Assembly: GCA_012729765.1 (NCBI GenBank)
Contig: JAAYCM010000037.1
Location: 1-49,351, forward strand
DNA from: Chloroflexota bacterium
GTDB taxonomy: Bacteria; Chloroflexota; Anaerolineae; Aggregatilineales; Aggregatilineaceae
Length of the DNA stretch: 49,351 bases
Direction: 5' to 3'
Shown here: positions 9,409-17,795 of the stretch, one piece after another
Layout of the letters: every line of letters starts with the position of its first letter
Position numbering within the stretch: position 1 is the stretch's first letter
Program-made: the position numbers and the translations under genes
Notes under the pieces: model-generated
The model's input: only the letters and a program-made list of their open reading frames with translations
What the model was told of the DNA's origin: nothing
The model's database searches: none

Positions 9409-11171
9409 AGCAGCGCAGAGGGCAGTTCTCACGGGGGCAGCTTGCGCTGCTGGTGCTCGGTCTTGTCGCCGGACTGTCGGTGGTCTACGTCATCAGCCAC
9501 GAGGTGTTTGGCGGCTTCGGCTCGCTGGACACCCAGCCCGACTATCAGGCGGTGCTGTTCGTCAACGCCCTGGTCGGGATCAGCGTGCTGCTGTTTGTAC
9601 TGGAGCTGCGCTGGGACGCGCTGCGCGTGGTGCTGACCGTGATCGTGGCGCTGATCATCGGCTATGGTGTGACGGCGGCCTTCAACCTGGACGCCGCCGC
9701 GCGCTTCCAGCGGGGCGAGTTCCGGGTGCAGCTTCAGTCGCAGGCCGAGGTGCCCGACGTCGAAGAGATGGACCTGGAGTATGGCAAGGCGCGCGGGGGT
9801 GAATTCAACCAGCAAAACGCGCCGGAGCCGCTGACGGAAGCCTCGTACCGCTTCGCCGGGCGCGAGGGCGACACGGTGACGATCATCGCAGCGGTGACGC
9901 GCCAGAATATCGAGGCCGATCTCGAAGTGGCACTGCTGGACGAGAGCGGGCAGGTTTTGGCCGAAAGCCAGGACTCGACCGCCGAACAGATTGAGGCCTA
10001 CAGGCCCGATCTGAAGAGCACCAAAGACGCCGTGATCGAAAACTTCGCGCTGCCGGCGGATGGCGTGTATACGATCCGTGCCCGGCCAGAAGCGATCCCG
10101 CGCAGTACACAGATCAGCGAGATGCTGAGCAAGACGCGCCTGGCGTATGAGGCGTTCCTGTTGGGGCCGCTGGACGGCGTGCTGCGCTGGTCGTTCTGGG
10201 TGCAGGACGCCCTGACGCTGATCCTGCTGGGGCTGGCGATCGCGATCGTGTTCCGCGCCGAGCAGTTCAGCCTGGGGGCGGAAGGCCAGTTGTACTTCGG
10301 CGCGCTGGTGTCGGGCGTGCTGATCCTGGCGTTTGGCGATGTACCCAAGACGCTGCTGGTGCCGATCGCGCTGCTCTCGGCGGCGACGGCGGGCTTTTTG
10401 TGGGGGCTGCTGCCCGGCGCACTGAAAGCCTATCTGGGCGCGAACGAGCTGGTCTCGACGCTGATGCTCAACACGATTGCCACCCGCTTCTATGAGATGG
10501 TGCTCACCTTCCAGCTTCAGCCGGAAGACGCGGGGTATACCGCGTCGGACTGGTTCTCGTCGGCGGGCATCCTCGATCCGATTGTGGAAAACACGCAGGT
10601 GACGATCGCCGTGTTCGTGGTGATCGCGGTCGTGATCGTGACCTGGCTGCTGATCCGCCGCACGCCTATCGGCTACGAAATCCGCATGATCGGCGCGAAC
10701 ATCAAGTTCGCCAACTACGGCGGCGTGAACTCGCGGCGCACGATCATGCTGGCGATGGCGATCAGCGGGGCGGTGGCCGGGCTGGCCGGGGCACACCTGG
10801 GCATGGGCATCCACCGCAAGCTGATTCTGAATATCTCGGTGGCGCTGGCCTTCGAGGGGGTGGTGGTGGCGCTGCTGGCGCGCAACAACCCGCTGGTCGT
10901 GCCGTTCACCGGCCTGCTCTACGCCTATCTGCGCACTGGCGCGCGCTTTATGGAGAGCGACGCCAATGTGAGCTTCGAAGTGGTGCGCATCATCCAGGCG
11001 ATCATCATTCTGCTGATTACGGCTGAGGCGCTGGTGACGTTCTTCCGGCGGCGGCGCATTCTTCGGCGCGGCACAGTCGAGATAGGAACCTCTACTCCAC
11101 CACCCTTACCGGGCGGTGGGGCCGGTGTGCCGTCGGATACAGTCGGAAGCGAGGAGGGCGCTCATGTTTGA
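9405..11171 (+). CDS. ABC importer permease with inserted extracytoplasmic domain
   Basis: This 588-residue protein is about 200 residues longer than the usual permease of this family. The C-terminal 330 residues are the standard BPD_transp_2 permease, including EGQLYFGAL and NELVSTLMLNTIA, close to the nucleoside importer permeases. The N-terminal part has three hydrophobic segments (about 12-30, 48-68, 74-92), then a soluble stretch 95-250. Within this, 146-228 (YRFAGREGDTVTI ... LEVALLDESGQVLA ... FALPADGVYTIRA) resembles a PPC-type beta-sandwich seen in secreted proteins. The insert should lie outside the membrane, perhaps touching the binding protein. It overlaps its neighbours at both ends, so it is firmly in the operon. 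Confidence 0.87.
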
Positions 11172-12630
11172 TAGTTCGCTGTTCCAAAACGTCATCGAAG
11201 GCATCTTCAGCGCGGCGTTCCTGGCTTCGATTCTGCGGGTGACGACGCCGATTCTGCTGCCGTCGCTCGGCGCGCTGATCTCCGACCGGGCGGGCGTGAT
11301 CAACATCGGCTTGGAAGGGACGATGCTCTCAGCGGCCTTCACGGGGGTGGTGTTCAGTTCCTATGCGCGCGAGTGGTTCGAGGCCGAAACCGCCGTCATC
11401 ATCGGCCCCTGGTTGGGGCTGCTGATGGGAGTGCTGATCGGCGTGCTGCTGGCGTCACTGCTGGCGCTGTTCCATCTCCGGTTCAAGGCCAACCTGATCC
11501 TGTCCGGGATCGCGCTCAACGTGCTCGGCTCGGCGGCAACCGTCGCGCTCATGTACGAGCTGACCGGCGACCGGGGCAACACCAAAGGCAACCTGAACAG
11601 TATGCGGATGCCGTTCATCCAGCTTCCGGAGTTTCTGGACGAAATCCCGGTGGTGTCGTTCTTCTTCCGCATCTTCGACAACCAGAGCGTGATGACGTGG
11701 ATCGCGTTCATCGCGGTGATCGTGGTGTGGTTCTTCATGTACCGCACACCGACCGGGATGCACCTGCGCGCCGTTGGTCAGAATCCCGAAGCGGCGGCCT
11801 CGGTCGGCATCCGCGTGCAGCGGACGCGCTATCTGGCGCTGCTGCTAAGCGGTGTGCTGGCCGGGCTGGGCGGCATCCATATGAGCATGGGCTACCTGAC
11901 GTTCTTCCAGCGCGACATGACCGCCGGGCGCGGGTTTATCGCCCTGGCGACGCCCTATCTCGGCGGCGGGAACCCGATCGGGACCGGGCTGGCGTCGCTG
12001 GTGTTCGGCTTCTTCGAGGCGATCGCGACGCGTATCGGCTCGCTGGAGATTCCGTCCCAGCTTCCGCAGATGGTACCCTATATCGCGACGGTGATGGCGC
12101 TGGTGATCTACGCTTTGCAGGCCCAGCTCACCGTGCGCGTGCGGACCCTGCGTTCGGCTGAGGGTGAGGGCTTCGACGCGGCCTTCTGGAAGGCGGTCCA
12201 GCGGTTGAGCGTGCTGCACATGCTGCTGGCCCTGACGGCGGTCGTCGGCATCATCATCAGCGTGAGCATGTTCTCGACGCCGGACGGTTTCGGCGGGGTG
12301 GACACCGCCATTCCCAACGCCGCCGTGATCGCCGTGATCTCGGTGGTGCTGATCGCGATCAACCTGCCGTTTATCATCCAGGTAGAGCGGATCGGGCGGC
12401 TGCCGTGGTGGTACAGCGCGGGCACATCGATCCTCTCGCTGTGGCTCTACGCCGGCATCTTCTTCACGCTGTTCCTGCTGGCGATCAGCGATACGGTCGG
12501 CCTGAGTGATACGCTGACCATCGTGGGCGGGCTGGCGCTCGGCCTGGTGGCGGCGATCATGCTCTGGCTGCGGCTGGGCGGCCAATACCTGATGCGCACG
12601 CGGCATTATGCCGCGCCGGCGGCGGTGTAG
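11164..12630 (+). CDS. ABC importer permease, second subunit, with C-terminal membrane extension
   Basis: A 488-residue permease whose first 320 residues are the BPD_transp_2 fold (SLGALISDRAGVINIGLEG, ILSGIALNVLGSA, PYLGGGNPIGT), like NupQ-type subunits. ATG 11164 overlaps the previous stop by 8 bases and has GGAGGG upstream; the longer reading from 11116 is unlikely. Residues about 335-488 are extra: four or so further hydrophobic segments (LLALTAVVGIIISVSMF, AAVIAVISVVLIAINLPF and two more) with no family I recognise. No gene for a BMP-type substrate-binding lipoprotein follows, so the importer is incomplete within the window. Confidence 0.88.
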   Translation: MFDSSLFQNVIEGIFSAAFLASILRVTTPILLPSLGALISDRAGVINIGLEGTMLSAAFTGVVFSSYAREWFEAETAVIIGPWLGLLMGVLIGVLLASLLALFHLRFKANLILSGIALNVLGSAATVALMYELTGDRGNTKGNLNSMRMPFIQLPEFLDEIPVVSFFFRIFDNQSVMTWIAFIAVIVVWFFMYRTPTGMHLRAVGQNPEAAASVGIRVQRTRYLALLLSGVLAGLGGIHMSMGYLTFFQRDMTAGRGFIALATPYLGGGNPIGTGLASLVFGFFEAIATRIGSLEIPSQLPQMVPYIATVMALVIYALQAQLTVRVRTLRSAEGEGFDAAFWKAVQRLSVLHMLLALTAVVGIIISVSMFSTPDGFGGVDTAIPNAAVIAVISVVLIAINLPFIIQVERIGRLPWWYSAGTSILSLWLYAGIFFTLFLLAISDTVGLSDTLTIVGGLALGLVAAIMLWLRLGGQYLMRTRHYAAPAAV

Positions 12631-12664
12631 GACGACCAAATTTAGGGCGTGTTATGCGCTTTTA

Positions 12665-12769
12665 CCCCCCATCCTAAATCCTTCCCCCACAAGGTGGGAA
12701 GGACTTCAAAGCTGCCAGGCTTCCCTTCCCTCCGCGAAGCAGTGGGGGAAGGGGCTGGGGGATGGGGGG
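12665..12769 (+). repeat. Dispersed hairpin repeat, copy 1 (forward)
   Basis: About 105 bases beginning CCCCCCATCCTAAATCC and ending GGGGGATGGGGGG. The outer C-rich and G-rich ends are complementary. Inside are a TCCTTCCC/GGGAAGGA hairpin and a CCCTTCCC / GGGGAAGGG hairpin. It sits 35 bases after the permease stop. Its left flank has GCGTGTTATGCGC, which recurs beside other copies. Confidence 0.85.
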
Positions 12770-12794
12770 ATAGCTAAGTTGAGAAGCTTATGGT

Positions 12795-12816
12795 GGGGCG
12801 TATTGCAATACGCCCC
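12795..12816. repeat. Perfect 22-base palindrome
   Basis: GGGGCGTATTG is followed directly by its exact reverse complement. It lies between repeat copy 1 and the ribosome binding site of the ADP-ribosylglycohydrolase gene. It could be a short mobile palindrome, a transcription-attenuating hairpin or an operator. It occurs once in this window. Confidence 0.6.
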
Positions 12817-12845
12817 TACCAGTATGCACCTTAAGGAGACTCCCC

Positions 12846-13850
12846 TTGTCCCTGCACAATAAAATTCTCGGTGGGCTGTACGGCCAGGCGCTCGGCGATG
12901 CCTGGGGGATGCCCGCCTATTTCGATCTGGATCGCACCTGGAACGCCTACGGCGGCTGGATTACCGAGTTCCTGCCGGGGCCGAGCGATCATCCGGTGCA
13001 TTTCGGGCTGCCCGCCGGGCGCATCACCGACGACTCCGAGCAGGCGTTCTCGTTGGCCCGCGCGTTCATCCAGCACGGCGGCGTGTCGCTCGACGCAGCG
13101 GTGAGCGCGATCATCGAGTGGTACGACCGCGTCGGCGGGGATACGTCGCCCTATGTCGGGCCGAGCACGCGGCGCGGCGTGCAGGCACTCAAGCGCGGCG
13201 AAGACCCGCACCAGACCGGCCTGTGGGGCGACACCAACGGCGCGCCGATGCGCATCTCCCCGGTGGGGCTGCTGCATCCCGGCGACCCGATGGGCGCGAT
13301 CGCGGACGCGGCGACGGTCTGCATCCCGACGCACAATACCAACGTCGCGATCTCCGGGGCGTGCGCGGTGGCAGCGGCGATCGCGGTCGGTATGACCGAG
13401 GGCGCGACGCTCGATGCCGTGATCGCGGCGGGTGTGCTGGGCGCGACTCTGGGCCGCAAGCAGGGCCGCGAGTGGCTGGGGCCGTCGGTGGCGCGCCGGA
13501 TCACGCTGGCAGTCGAGGTCGCGCGCGGGCCGGGCGACGAACTGGCGCGGCTGCGCGAGATCTATGACGTGATCGGCACGTCGCTCTCCGTGCCGGAGAC
13601 GGTCGGGGCGGCATTCGGCGTGCTGGCGATGGCCGAGGGCGATCCGAAGCAGACCGCGATCTACGCCGCCAACCTGTCCGGCGACGCGGACACGGTCGGG
13701 GCGATTGCCTGCGCGATGGCGGGCGCGTATCGCGGGATCGAGGCGTTCGAACCCGCGATCCTGGCGACACTGGACGCCGACGAGGTGAGTGCCGCGTATA
13801 ACATCCGGGCGCTGGCCGACGGGCTGCACACCCTGATCCAGAACCGCTGA
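12846..13850 (+). CDS. ADP-ribosylglycohydrolase family protein
   Basis: The 334-residue protein has the fold signature of the ADP-ribosylglycohydrolase (DraG/ARH) family. It shows LGGLYGQALGDAWGMP near the N-terminus, the metal-binding ITDDSEQ at about residues 60-66 and the second metal site SGDADTVGAIACAMAG near residue 280. Family members hydrolyse ribosyl N- or O-glycosidic bonds, from ADP-ribosyl proteins to small ADP-ribosyl compounds. The start is TTG 12846, supported by AAGGAG seven bases upstream. It leads a tight unit with a PfkB kinase (1-base gap), a YjbQ protein and PsuG. That setting points to a small-molecule ribosyl hydrolase rather than a protein-modification eraser, but this is inference. 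Confidence 0.9.
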   Translation: MSLHNKILGGLYGQALGDAWGMPAYFDLDRTWNAYGGWITEFLPGPSDHPVHFGLPAGRITDDSEQAFSLARAFIQHGGVSLDAAVSAIIEWYDRVGGDTSPYVGPSTRRGVQALKRGEDPHQTGLWGDTNGAPMRISPVGLLHPGDPMGAIADAATVCIPTHNTNVAISGACAVAAAIAVGMTEGATLDAVIAAGVLGATLGRKQGREWLGPSVARRITLAVEVARGPGDELARLREIYDVIGTSLSVPETVGAAFGVLAMAEGDPKQTAIYAANLSGDADTVGAIACAMAGAYRGIEAFEPAILATLDADEVSAAYNIRALADGLHTLIQNR

Positions 13851-13851
13851 G

Positions 13852-14805
13852 ATGGGCCAGCAGGTCATCTGCATCGGCGACCTGGTGCTGGATATGATCG
13901 TGCCGGTCGGGCTGCCCGTCCTGCCGGCCCAGCACCAGATCACAGGCCGGGTCCGGCTGGAGCCGGGCGGCGCGGGCAACTTCATGGTCGCGGCGCGGCG
14001 CATGGGGCTGGATGTCGCGGCGGTGGCGGCGGTCGGGGATGACTTCTTCGGCGGGCAGATCGTCGAGATGCTGCGCCAGGAAGGGATCGACACGCGGGAT
14101 GTCAGCGCCGTGCCCGGCTCGACTTCGACGGTGGTGCTGGCCCTGACCGATCTCGATTCCGGCCAGCACGTGTTTTTGGGGCAGTATGGCGAGGGGCCGG
14201 ACGCGCCCTATCCCGATCATCTGGATGCGCGGATCGGCGCGGCGGACGCGGTGTTTGTGCCCGGCTATTCGTTGACCGAGGCGCGGATCGTGCCGCTGGC
14301 GCTGCGTGCGCTCGAACGGGCGGTAGCAGCCGGGGTCCCGATCTATTTTGATGTCGGGCCTTTCATGGTACATTCTCCGGCGGAGCGCACGGCCTGGGTC
14401 GTGCAGCACAGCCGCGTGCTGCTGCTGACCGAGGACGAGATTCCGCTGGTCAGCGCGGGGCGGCAGGGCGACGCGGCGCTCGATCACCTGCTGGCACTGG
14501 GGCCGGAGACGCTGGTGATCAAGCAGGGTCCCGCCGGGTGCACCGTCGTCACCCGCGAGGCGCGCGTGCCGGTGCCGGGCTATCCGGCCCAGGTGGTCGA
14601 TACCGTCGGGGCGGGGGACTGCTTCGATGGGGCGTTCATCGCCGGGCGGCTGCGCGGCCTGTCGCTGATCGATGCGGCGCGGCTGGCGAACGCGATGGGC
14701 GCGGCAGCCGTGATGAAGACCGGCGCGGGCCGCAATGCACCGACCTGCCGGGAAGTGCTGGCCGTGCTGGAACAGAACGGAGAAAAACTGGACTTCGCAT
14801 GTTAA
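13852..14805 (+). CDS. PfkB-family carbohydrate/nucleoside kinase, candidate pseudouridine kinase
   Basis: A 317-residue ribokinase-fold kinase. It shows the family substrate-binding region EPGGAGNFMVAARRMG at about residues 43-58 and the ATP-site motif DTVGAGDCFDGAFIAG, with catalytic Asp256. It phosphorylates a sugar or nucleoside hydroxyl. It starts 1 base after the previous stop and overlaps the next gene by 7 bases, so it is co-translated with YjbQ and PsuG. A PfkB kinase beside PsuG is the arrangement of pseudouridine catabolism, where the kinase makes pseudouridine 5'-phosphate and PsuG splits it to uracil and ribose 5-phosphate. Substrate specificity is inferred from this position only; ribokinase activity is the main alternative. 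Confidence 0.87.
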   Translation: MGQQVICIGDLVLDMIVPVGLPVLPAQHQITGRVRLEPGGAGNFMVAARRMGLDVAAVAAVGDDFFGGQIVEMLRQEGIDTRDVSAVPGSTSTVVLALTDLDSGQHVFLGQYGEGPDAPYPDHLDARIGAADAVFVPGYSLTEARIVPLALRALERAVAAGVPIYFDVGPFMVHSPAERTAWVVQHSRVLLLTEDEIPLVSAGRQGDAALDHLLALGPETLVIKQGPAGCTVVTREARVPVPGYPAQVVDTVGAGDCFDGAFIAGRLRGLSLIDAARLANAMGAAAVMKTGAGRNAPTCREVLAVLEQNGEKLDFAC

Positions 14806-15206
14806 TCACCATCCCGATTCAGACACCCCCCGGCGACGCGCTGGTGAACATCACCGGGTCGGTGCGTGAGGCCGTGCGCCAGACCGGGATTCAGTCCGGG
14901 CTGTGCGCGCTGGTCGTGCCGCATACAACGGCGGCGATCACGCTCAACTCGTCCCTGGACCCGACCACGCCGGACGACATCATCGCCGACCTGCGCCGCC
15001 TGGTGCCGACGCGCGTCGATTTCAAGCACCAGTACGACACGCCCGCCGACGCCGCCGGGCATATCAAGGCCGCGCTGATCGGCCACAGCGTGCTGATCGT
15101 GATCGAGCACGGCGAGCTGCTGTTGGGCGGCTCGCAGAGTGTCCTGTTTTATGAATTCGACGGGCCGCGCGAGCGGCAGGTTCAGGTGAAGGTGATCGCC
15201 GGATGA
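14799..15206 (+). CDS. YjbQ/UPF0047 family protein (secondary thiamine-phosphate synthase enzyme)
   Basis: A 135-residue single-domain protein with VVPHTTAAITLNSSLDP and IEHGELLLGGSQSVLFYEFDG (the latter at residues 104-124), the two conserved blocks of the YjbQ family. The His of VPHTT and that of IEHG are probable active-site residues. ATG 14799 overlaps the kinase stop by 7 bases. The family is named for a weak thiamine-phosphate synthase activity found in vitro, and its physiological role is unsettled. Its place between a probable pseudouridine kinase and PsuG suggests that it handles a product or by-product of nucleoside breakdown. Confidence 0.85.
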   Translation: MLITIPIQTPPGDALVNITGSVREAVRQTGIQSGLCALVVPHTTAAITLNSSLDPTTPDDIIADLRRLVPTRVDFKHQYDTPADAAGHIKAALIGHSVLIVIEHGELLLGGSQSVLFYEFDGPRERQVQVKVIAG

Positions 15207-16111
15207 ACGATGCACTGTTTCTCTCGAATGAAGTCGGCGCTGCGCTGCTGGCCGGATCGCCGGTCGTCGCGCTCGAATCGACGCTGATCACGCATGGGTT
15301 TCCCTATCCTGCCAACGTCGAGACGGCGCTGGCGATGGAAGACGCGATCCGGGCCGAGGGCGCGATCCCGGCGACGATCGCGGTGATGGACGGCAGGATC
15401 AAGATCGGGCTGAGCCGCGACGAGATCGAGACGCTGGCCGGGCTGGGGCAGGCGGGCGTCCGCAAGTGCTCGCGGCGCGACCTGCCGATCGCGGTCGGGC
15501 TGGGGCAGCACGGCGCGACTACCGTCGCGGGGACGATGATCGTGGCGCACATGGCGGGCATCCCCGTCTTCGCCACCGGCGGGATCGGCGGCGTGCATCG
15601 CGGCCATCCCGAAGACATCTCGGCGGACCTGATCGAGCTGGGGCGCACGCCGATCGCGGTCGTGTGCGCCGGGGCCAAGTCGATCCTCGACCTGCCGCTG
15701 ACGCTCGAAGTGCTGGAGACGCAGGGTGTCCCGGTGCTCGGCTATGGGACCGACACGCTGCCCGCGTTCTACAGCCGCTCCAGTGGGCTGCCAATCGACC
15801 AGCGGGTCGATACGCCGCAGCAGGCCGCCAGCGTGATCGCGGCGCGCGACCGGCTGGGCCTGGGGCACGGCGTCCTGATCACGGTGCCGGTGCCGGAAGC
15901 CGACGCCCTGCCGGTGGACGAGGCCGAGATGGCGATCGCGCAGGCCACGCACGAGGCCGACGCCGCCGGGATTCACGGCAAAGACGTGACGCCGTTTGTG
16001 TTGGGCCGCGTGCTGGAGCTGACCAGTGGGCGCTCGCAGCACGCCAATATCGCCGCCCTGGTCAATAATGCCCGTGTCGCCGCGCAGATCGCCGGGGCGC
16101 TGGCCGGTTAG
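15203..16111 (+). CDS. psuG: Pseudouridine-5'-phosphate glycosidase
   Basis: The 302-residue sequence matches the PsuG/IndA family throughout: VVALESTLITHGFPYPAN, ATIAVMDGRIKIGL, KCSRRDLPIA, GTMIVAHMAGIPVFATGGIG and VVCAGAKSILDLPLTLEVLE. The family catalyses reversible cleavage of the C-C glycosidic bond of pseudouridine 5'-phosphate to uracil and ribose 5-phosphate, using a lysine and Mn2+, usually as a trimer. Length is normal. The start codon overlaps the YjbQ stop (ATGA). With the PfkB kinase two genes upstream it forms a complete pseudouridine degradation route, fed perhaps by the ABC importer. It ends 20 bases before repeat copy 2. Confidence 0.94.
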   Translation: MNDALFLSNEVGAALLAGSPVVALESTLITHGFPYPANVETALAMEDAIRAEGAIPATIAVMDGRIKIGLSRDEIETLAGLGQAGVRKCSRRDLPIAVGLGQHGATTVAGTMIVAHMAGIPVFATGGIGGVHRGHPEDISADLIELGRTPIAVVCAGAKSILDLPLTLEVLETQGVPVLGYGTDTLPAFYSRSSGLPIDQRVDTPQQAASVIAARDRLGLGHGVLITVPVPEADALPVDEAEMAIAQATHEADAAGIHGKDVTPFVLGRVLELTSGRSQHANIAALVNNARVAAQIAGALAG

Positions 16112-16130
16112 CAGTTTTTATGCATTCTCA

Positions 16131-16237
16131 CCCCCCATCCCCCAACCCCTTCCCCCACGTTTCACGGAGGGAAGGGGAGGCTAACAACAGCTTGCAAGTC
16201 CCGCCCACCTTGTGGGGGCGGGATTTAGGGAGGGGGG
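16131..16237 (-). repeat. Dispersed hairpin repeat, copy 2 (reverse)
   Basis: Reads in the opposite orientation to copy 1, 20 bases after the psuG stop. On its own strand the first stem is TCCCGCCC/GGGCGGGA, a doubly compensated version of the TCCTTCCC/GGGAAGGA stem in copies 1, 3 and 7. Confidence 0.85.
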
Positions 16238-16286
16238 CAGTGTCCTGGTGTGCAGACACGCCCTGAAGCGTGCAGGAGAAGAGTCG

Positions 16287-16790
16287 ATGTCTCATCCGCT
16301 GGTCGATCAACTGCGTTTCGCGCGCAGCGAGTTCGTGCGCTGCCTGGAGGGCGTCTCCGAGGCGGACGCCCGCTGCCACCTGGGGCCGATGAACTGCATC
16401 AGTTGGATCGTGGGGCACCTGGCGAACCAGGAGCAGTTCCTATGGGTCATCCTGGGCCAGGATCAGATCGTATCCCCCGGCCTGAACGACCGGGTCGGGC
16501 ATGGCATGCCGGCTTCCACGCCGCCGCTGGCCGAGATGTGGGACGTGTGGCACGCGGTGACGCAGGCCGCCGATCCGTTTCTCGACACGCTGACAGCGCA
16601 GCGGCTTCAGGAGCATTATGTGTGGCAGGGCCGGACGCTGCCGGAGAGCATCGGCACGCAACTGCTGCGCAACACCTATCACTACTGGTTCCATACCGGC
16701 GAGGGGCACGCCATCCGCCAGCAGCTCGGCCACCCCGATCTGCCGCAGTTCGTCGGTGATATGTCGCTCGCTGTCTACCGGCTCGAATAG
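16287..16790 (+). CDS. DinB-like four-helix protein
   Basis: A 167-residue protein of the DinB/YfiT-like class. It has MNCISWIVGHLANQEQFL early and TYHYWFHTGEGHAIRQQLGH late, giving the conserved histidines (His in VGHLA, and the HxxxH-like pair near the C-terminus) that bind a metal in this superfamily. Members include thiol transferases and many of unknown function. ATG 16287 has AGGAGA at good spacing; the longer ORF from 16212 would start inside the repeat. It is 43 bases upstream of a nucleoside hydrolase gene on the same strand. No specific substrate can be proposed. Confidence 0.78.
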   Translation: MSHPLVDQLRFARSEFVRCLEGVSEADARCHLGPMNCISWIVGHLANQEQFLWVILGQDQIVSPGLNDRVGHGMPASTPPLAEMWDVWHAVTQAADPFLDTLTAQRLQEHYVWQGRTLPESIGTQLLRNTYHYWFHTGEGHAIRQQLGHPDLPQFVGDMSLAVYRLE

Positions 16791-16833
16791 CTGGATCGCC
16801 GCTGGCCGGACGTTCAGCCCCACAGGAGACGAT

Positions 16834-17790
16834 ATGCCGCGCAAAATTATCATTGACACCGATCCCGGCGTGGACGACGCGATGGCGATCTTTTTCGCGC
16901 TGCGCTCGCCCGAACTGGACGTGATCGGCCTGACCACCATTTTTGGCAACGTACACACATCGCTGGCGACGACCAACGCCCTGCGCCTACTGGAGATCGC
17001 CGGGCGGCCCGATATCCCGGTCGCCAAAGGGTCGGATCATCCGCTGGCCGTGCCGTTCGGTGGGCCGGTGCCGTTTGTGCATGGCGACGACGGCCAGGGT
17101 AATGTGCATCTGCCCGCGCCCACCACCGCGCCGCTCGATCAGTCGGCAGCCGCGTTCATCGTCGAGCAGGTCATGGCCGCGCCTGGCGCGATCACGCTGG
17201 TCCCGGTCGGCCCGCTGACCAATATCGCGCTGGCGCTGCGCCTGGAGCCGCGCATCATCGAGCGCGTGCGCGAGGTGGTGCTGATGGGTGGCAACGCCCT
17301 GGCGCCGGGCAACGCGACCCCCGCCGCCGAAGCGAACGTCCACAACGATCCTGAAGCGGCGGATGTGGTGCTGGGCGCGGGCTGGCCGATCACGATGGTC
17401 GGGCTGGACGTGACCCATAAAGTGCACATGTCCGGCGCACACCTGGCGCAGTATGCGCAGGCGGCGAACCCGCTGGCGCAGCATATCGCGCGGATTGTGC
17501 CGTTCTACCGCGCGTATTTCGAGCGGTGCTTCCCCGGCTCAGAGGGAATCTATGTGCACGACTCGTCCGCCATCGCCTACCTGCTCGATCCCGGCCTGTT
17601 CGAAACGCGCCAGTGGCCGATACGCGTCGAGACACAGGGCATCAGCCGGGGCAAGACCTGGCCCGCAACCGGCAGCGGCAACGACGCGCATCCCGCCGCG
17701 TGGCAGGGCCGCCCGCCGGTCAACGTGTGCATCGGCGTGGACGGCGCGCGCCTGGTGGCGTTGGAGCTGGAACGGCTGACACGGTCCTGA
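16834..17790 (+). CDS. Nucleoside hydrolase (second copy)
   Basis: This 318-residue protein has the full set of nucleoside hydrolase motifs: IIIDTDPGVDDAMAIFFAL (calcium site), TTIFGNVHT, PVGPLTNIALALRLEP, VVLMGGNA, EANVHNDPEAAD and YVHDSSAIAYLLDP. Of the three copies in the window it is the most like the canonical inosine/uridine enzymes, with DPGVDDA intact. It hydrolyses the N-glycosidic bond of ribonucleosides to base and ribose in the cytoplasm. ATG 16834 is preceded by AGGAGA. It is 5 bases upstream of a membrane-protein gene, suggesting co-transcription with it. Confidence 0.92.
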   Translation: MPRKIIIDTDPGVDDAMAIFFALRSPELDVIGLTTIFGNVHTSLATTNALRLLEIAGRPDIPVAKGSDHPLAVPFGGPVPFVHGDDGQGNVHLPAPTTAPLDQSAAAFIVEQVMAAPGAITLVPVGPLTNIALALRLEPRIIERVREVVLMGGNALAPGNATPAAEANVHNDPEAADVVLGAGWPITMVGLDVTHKVHMSGAHLAQYAQAANPLAQHIARIVPFYRAYFERCFPGSEGIYVHDSSAIAYLLDPGLFETRQWPIRVETQGISRGKTWPATGSGNDAHPAAWQGRPPVNVCIGVDGARLVALELERLTRS

Positions 17791-17795
17791 TCGGG

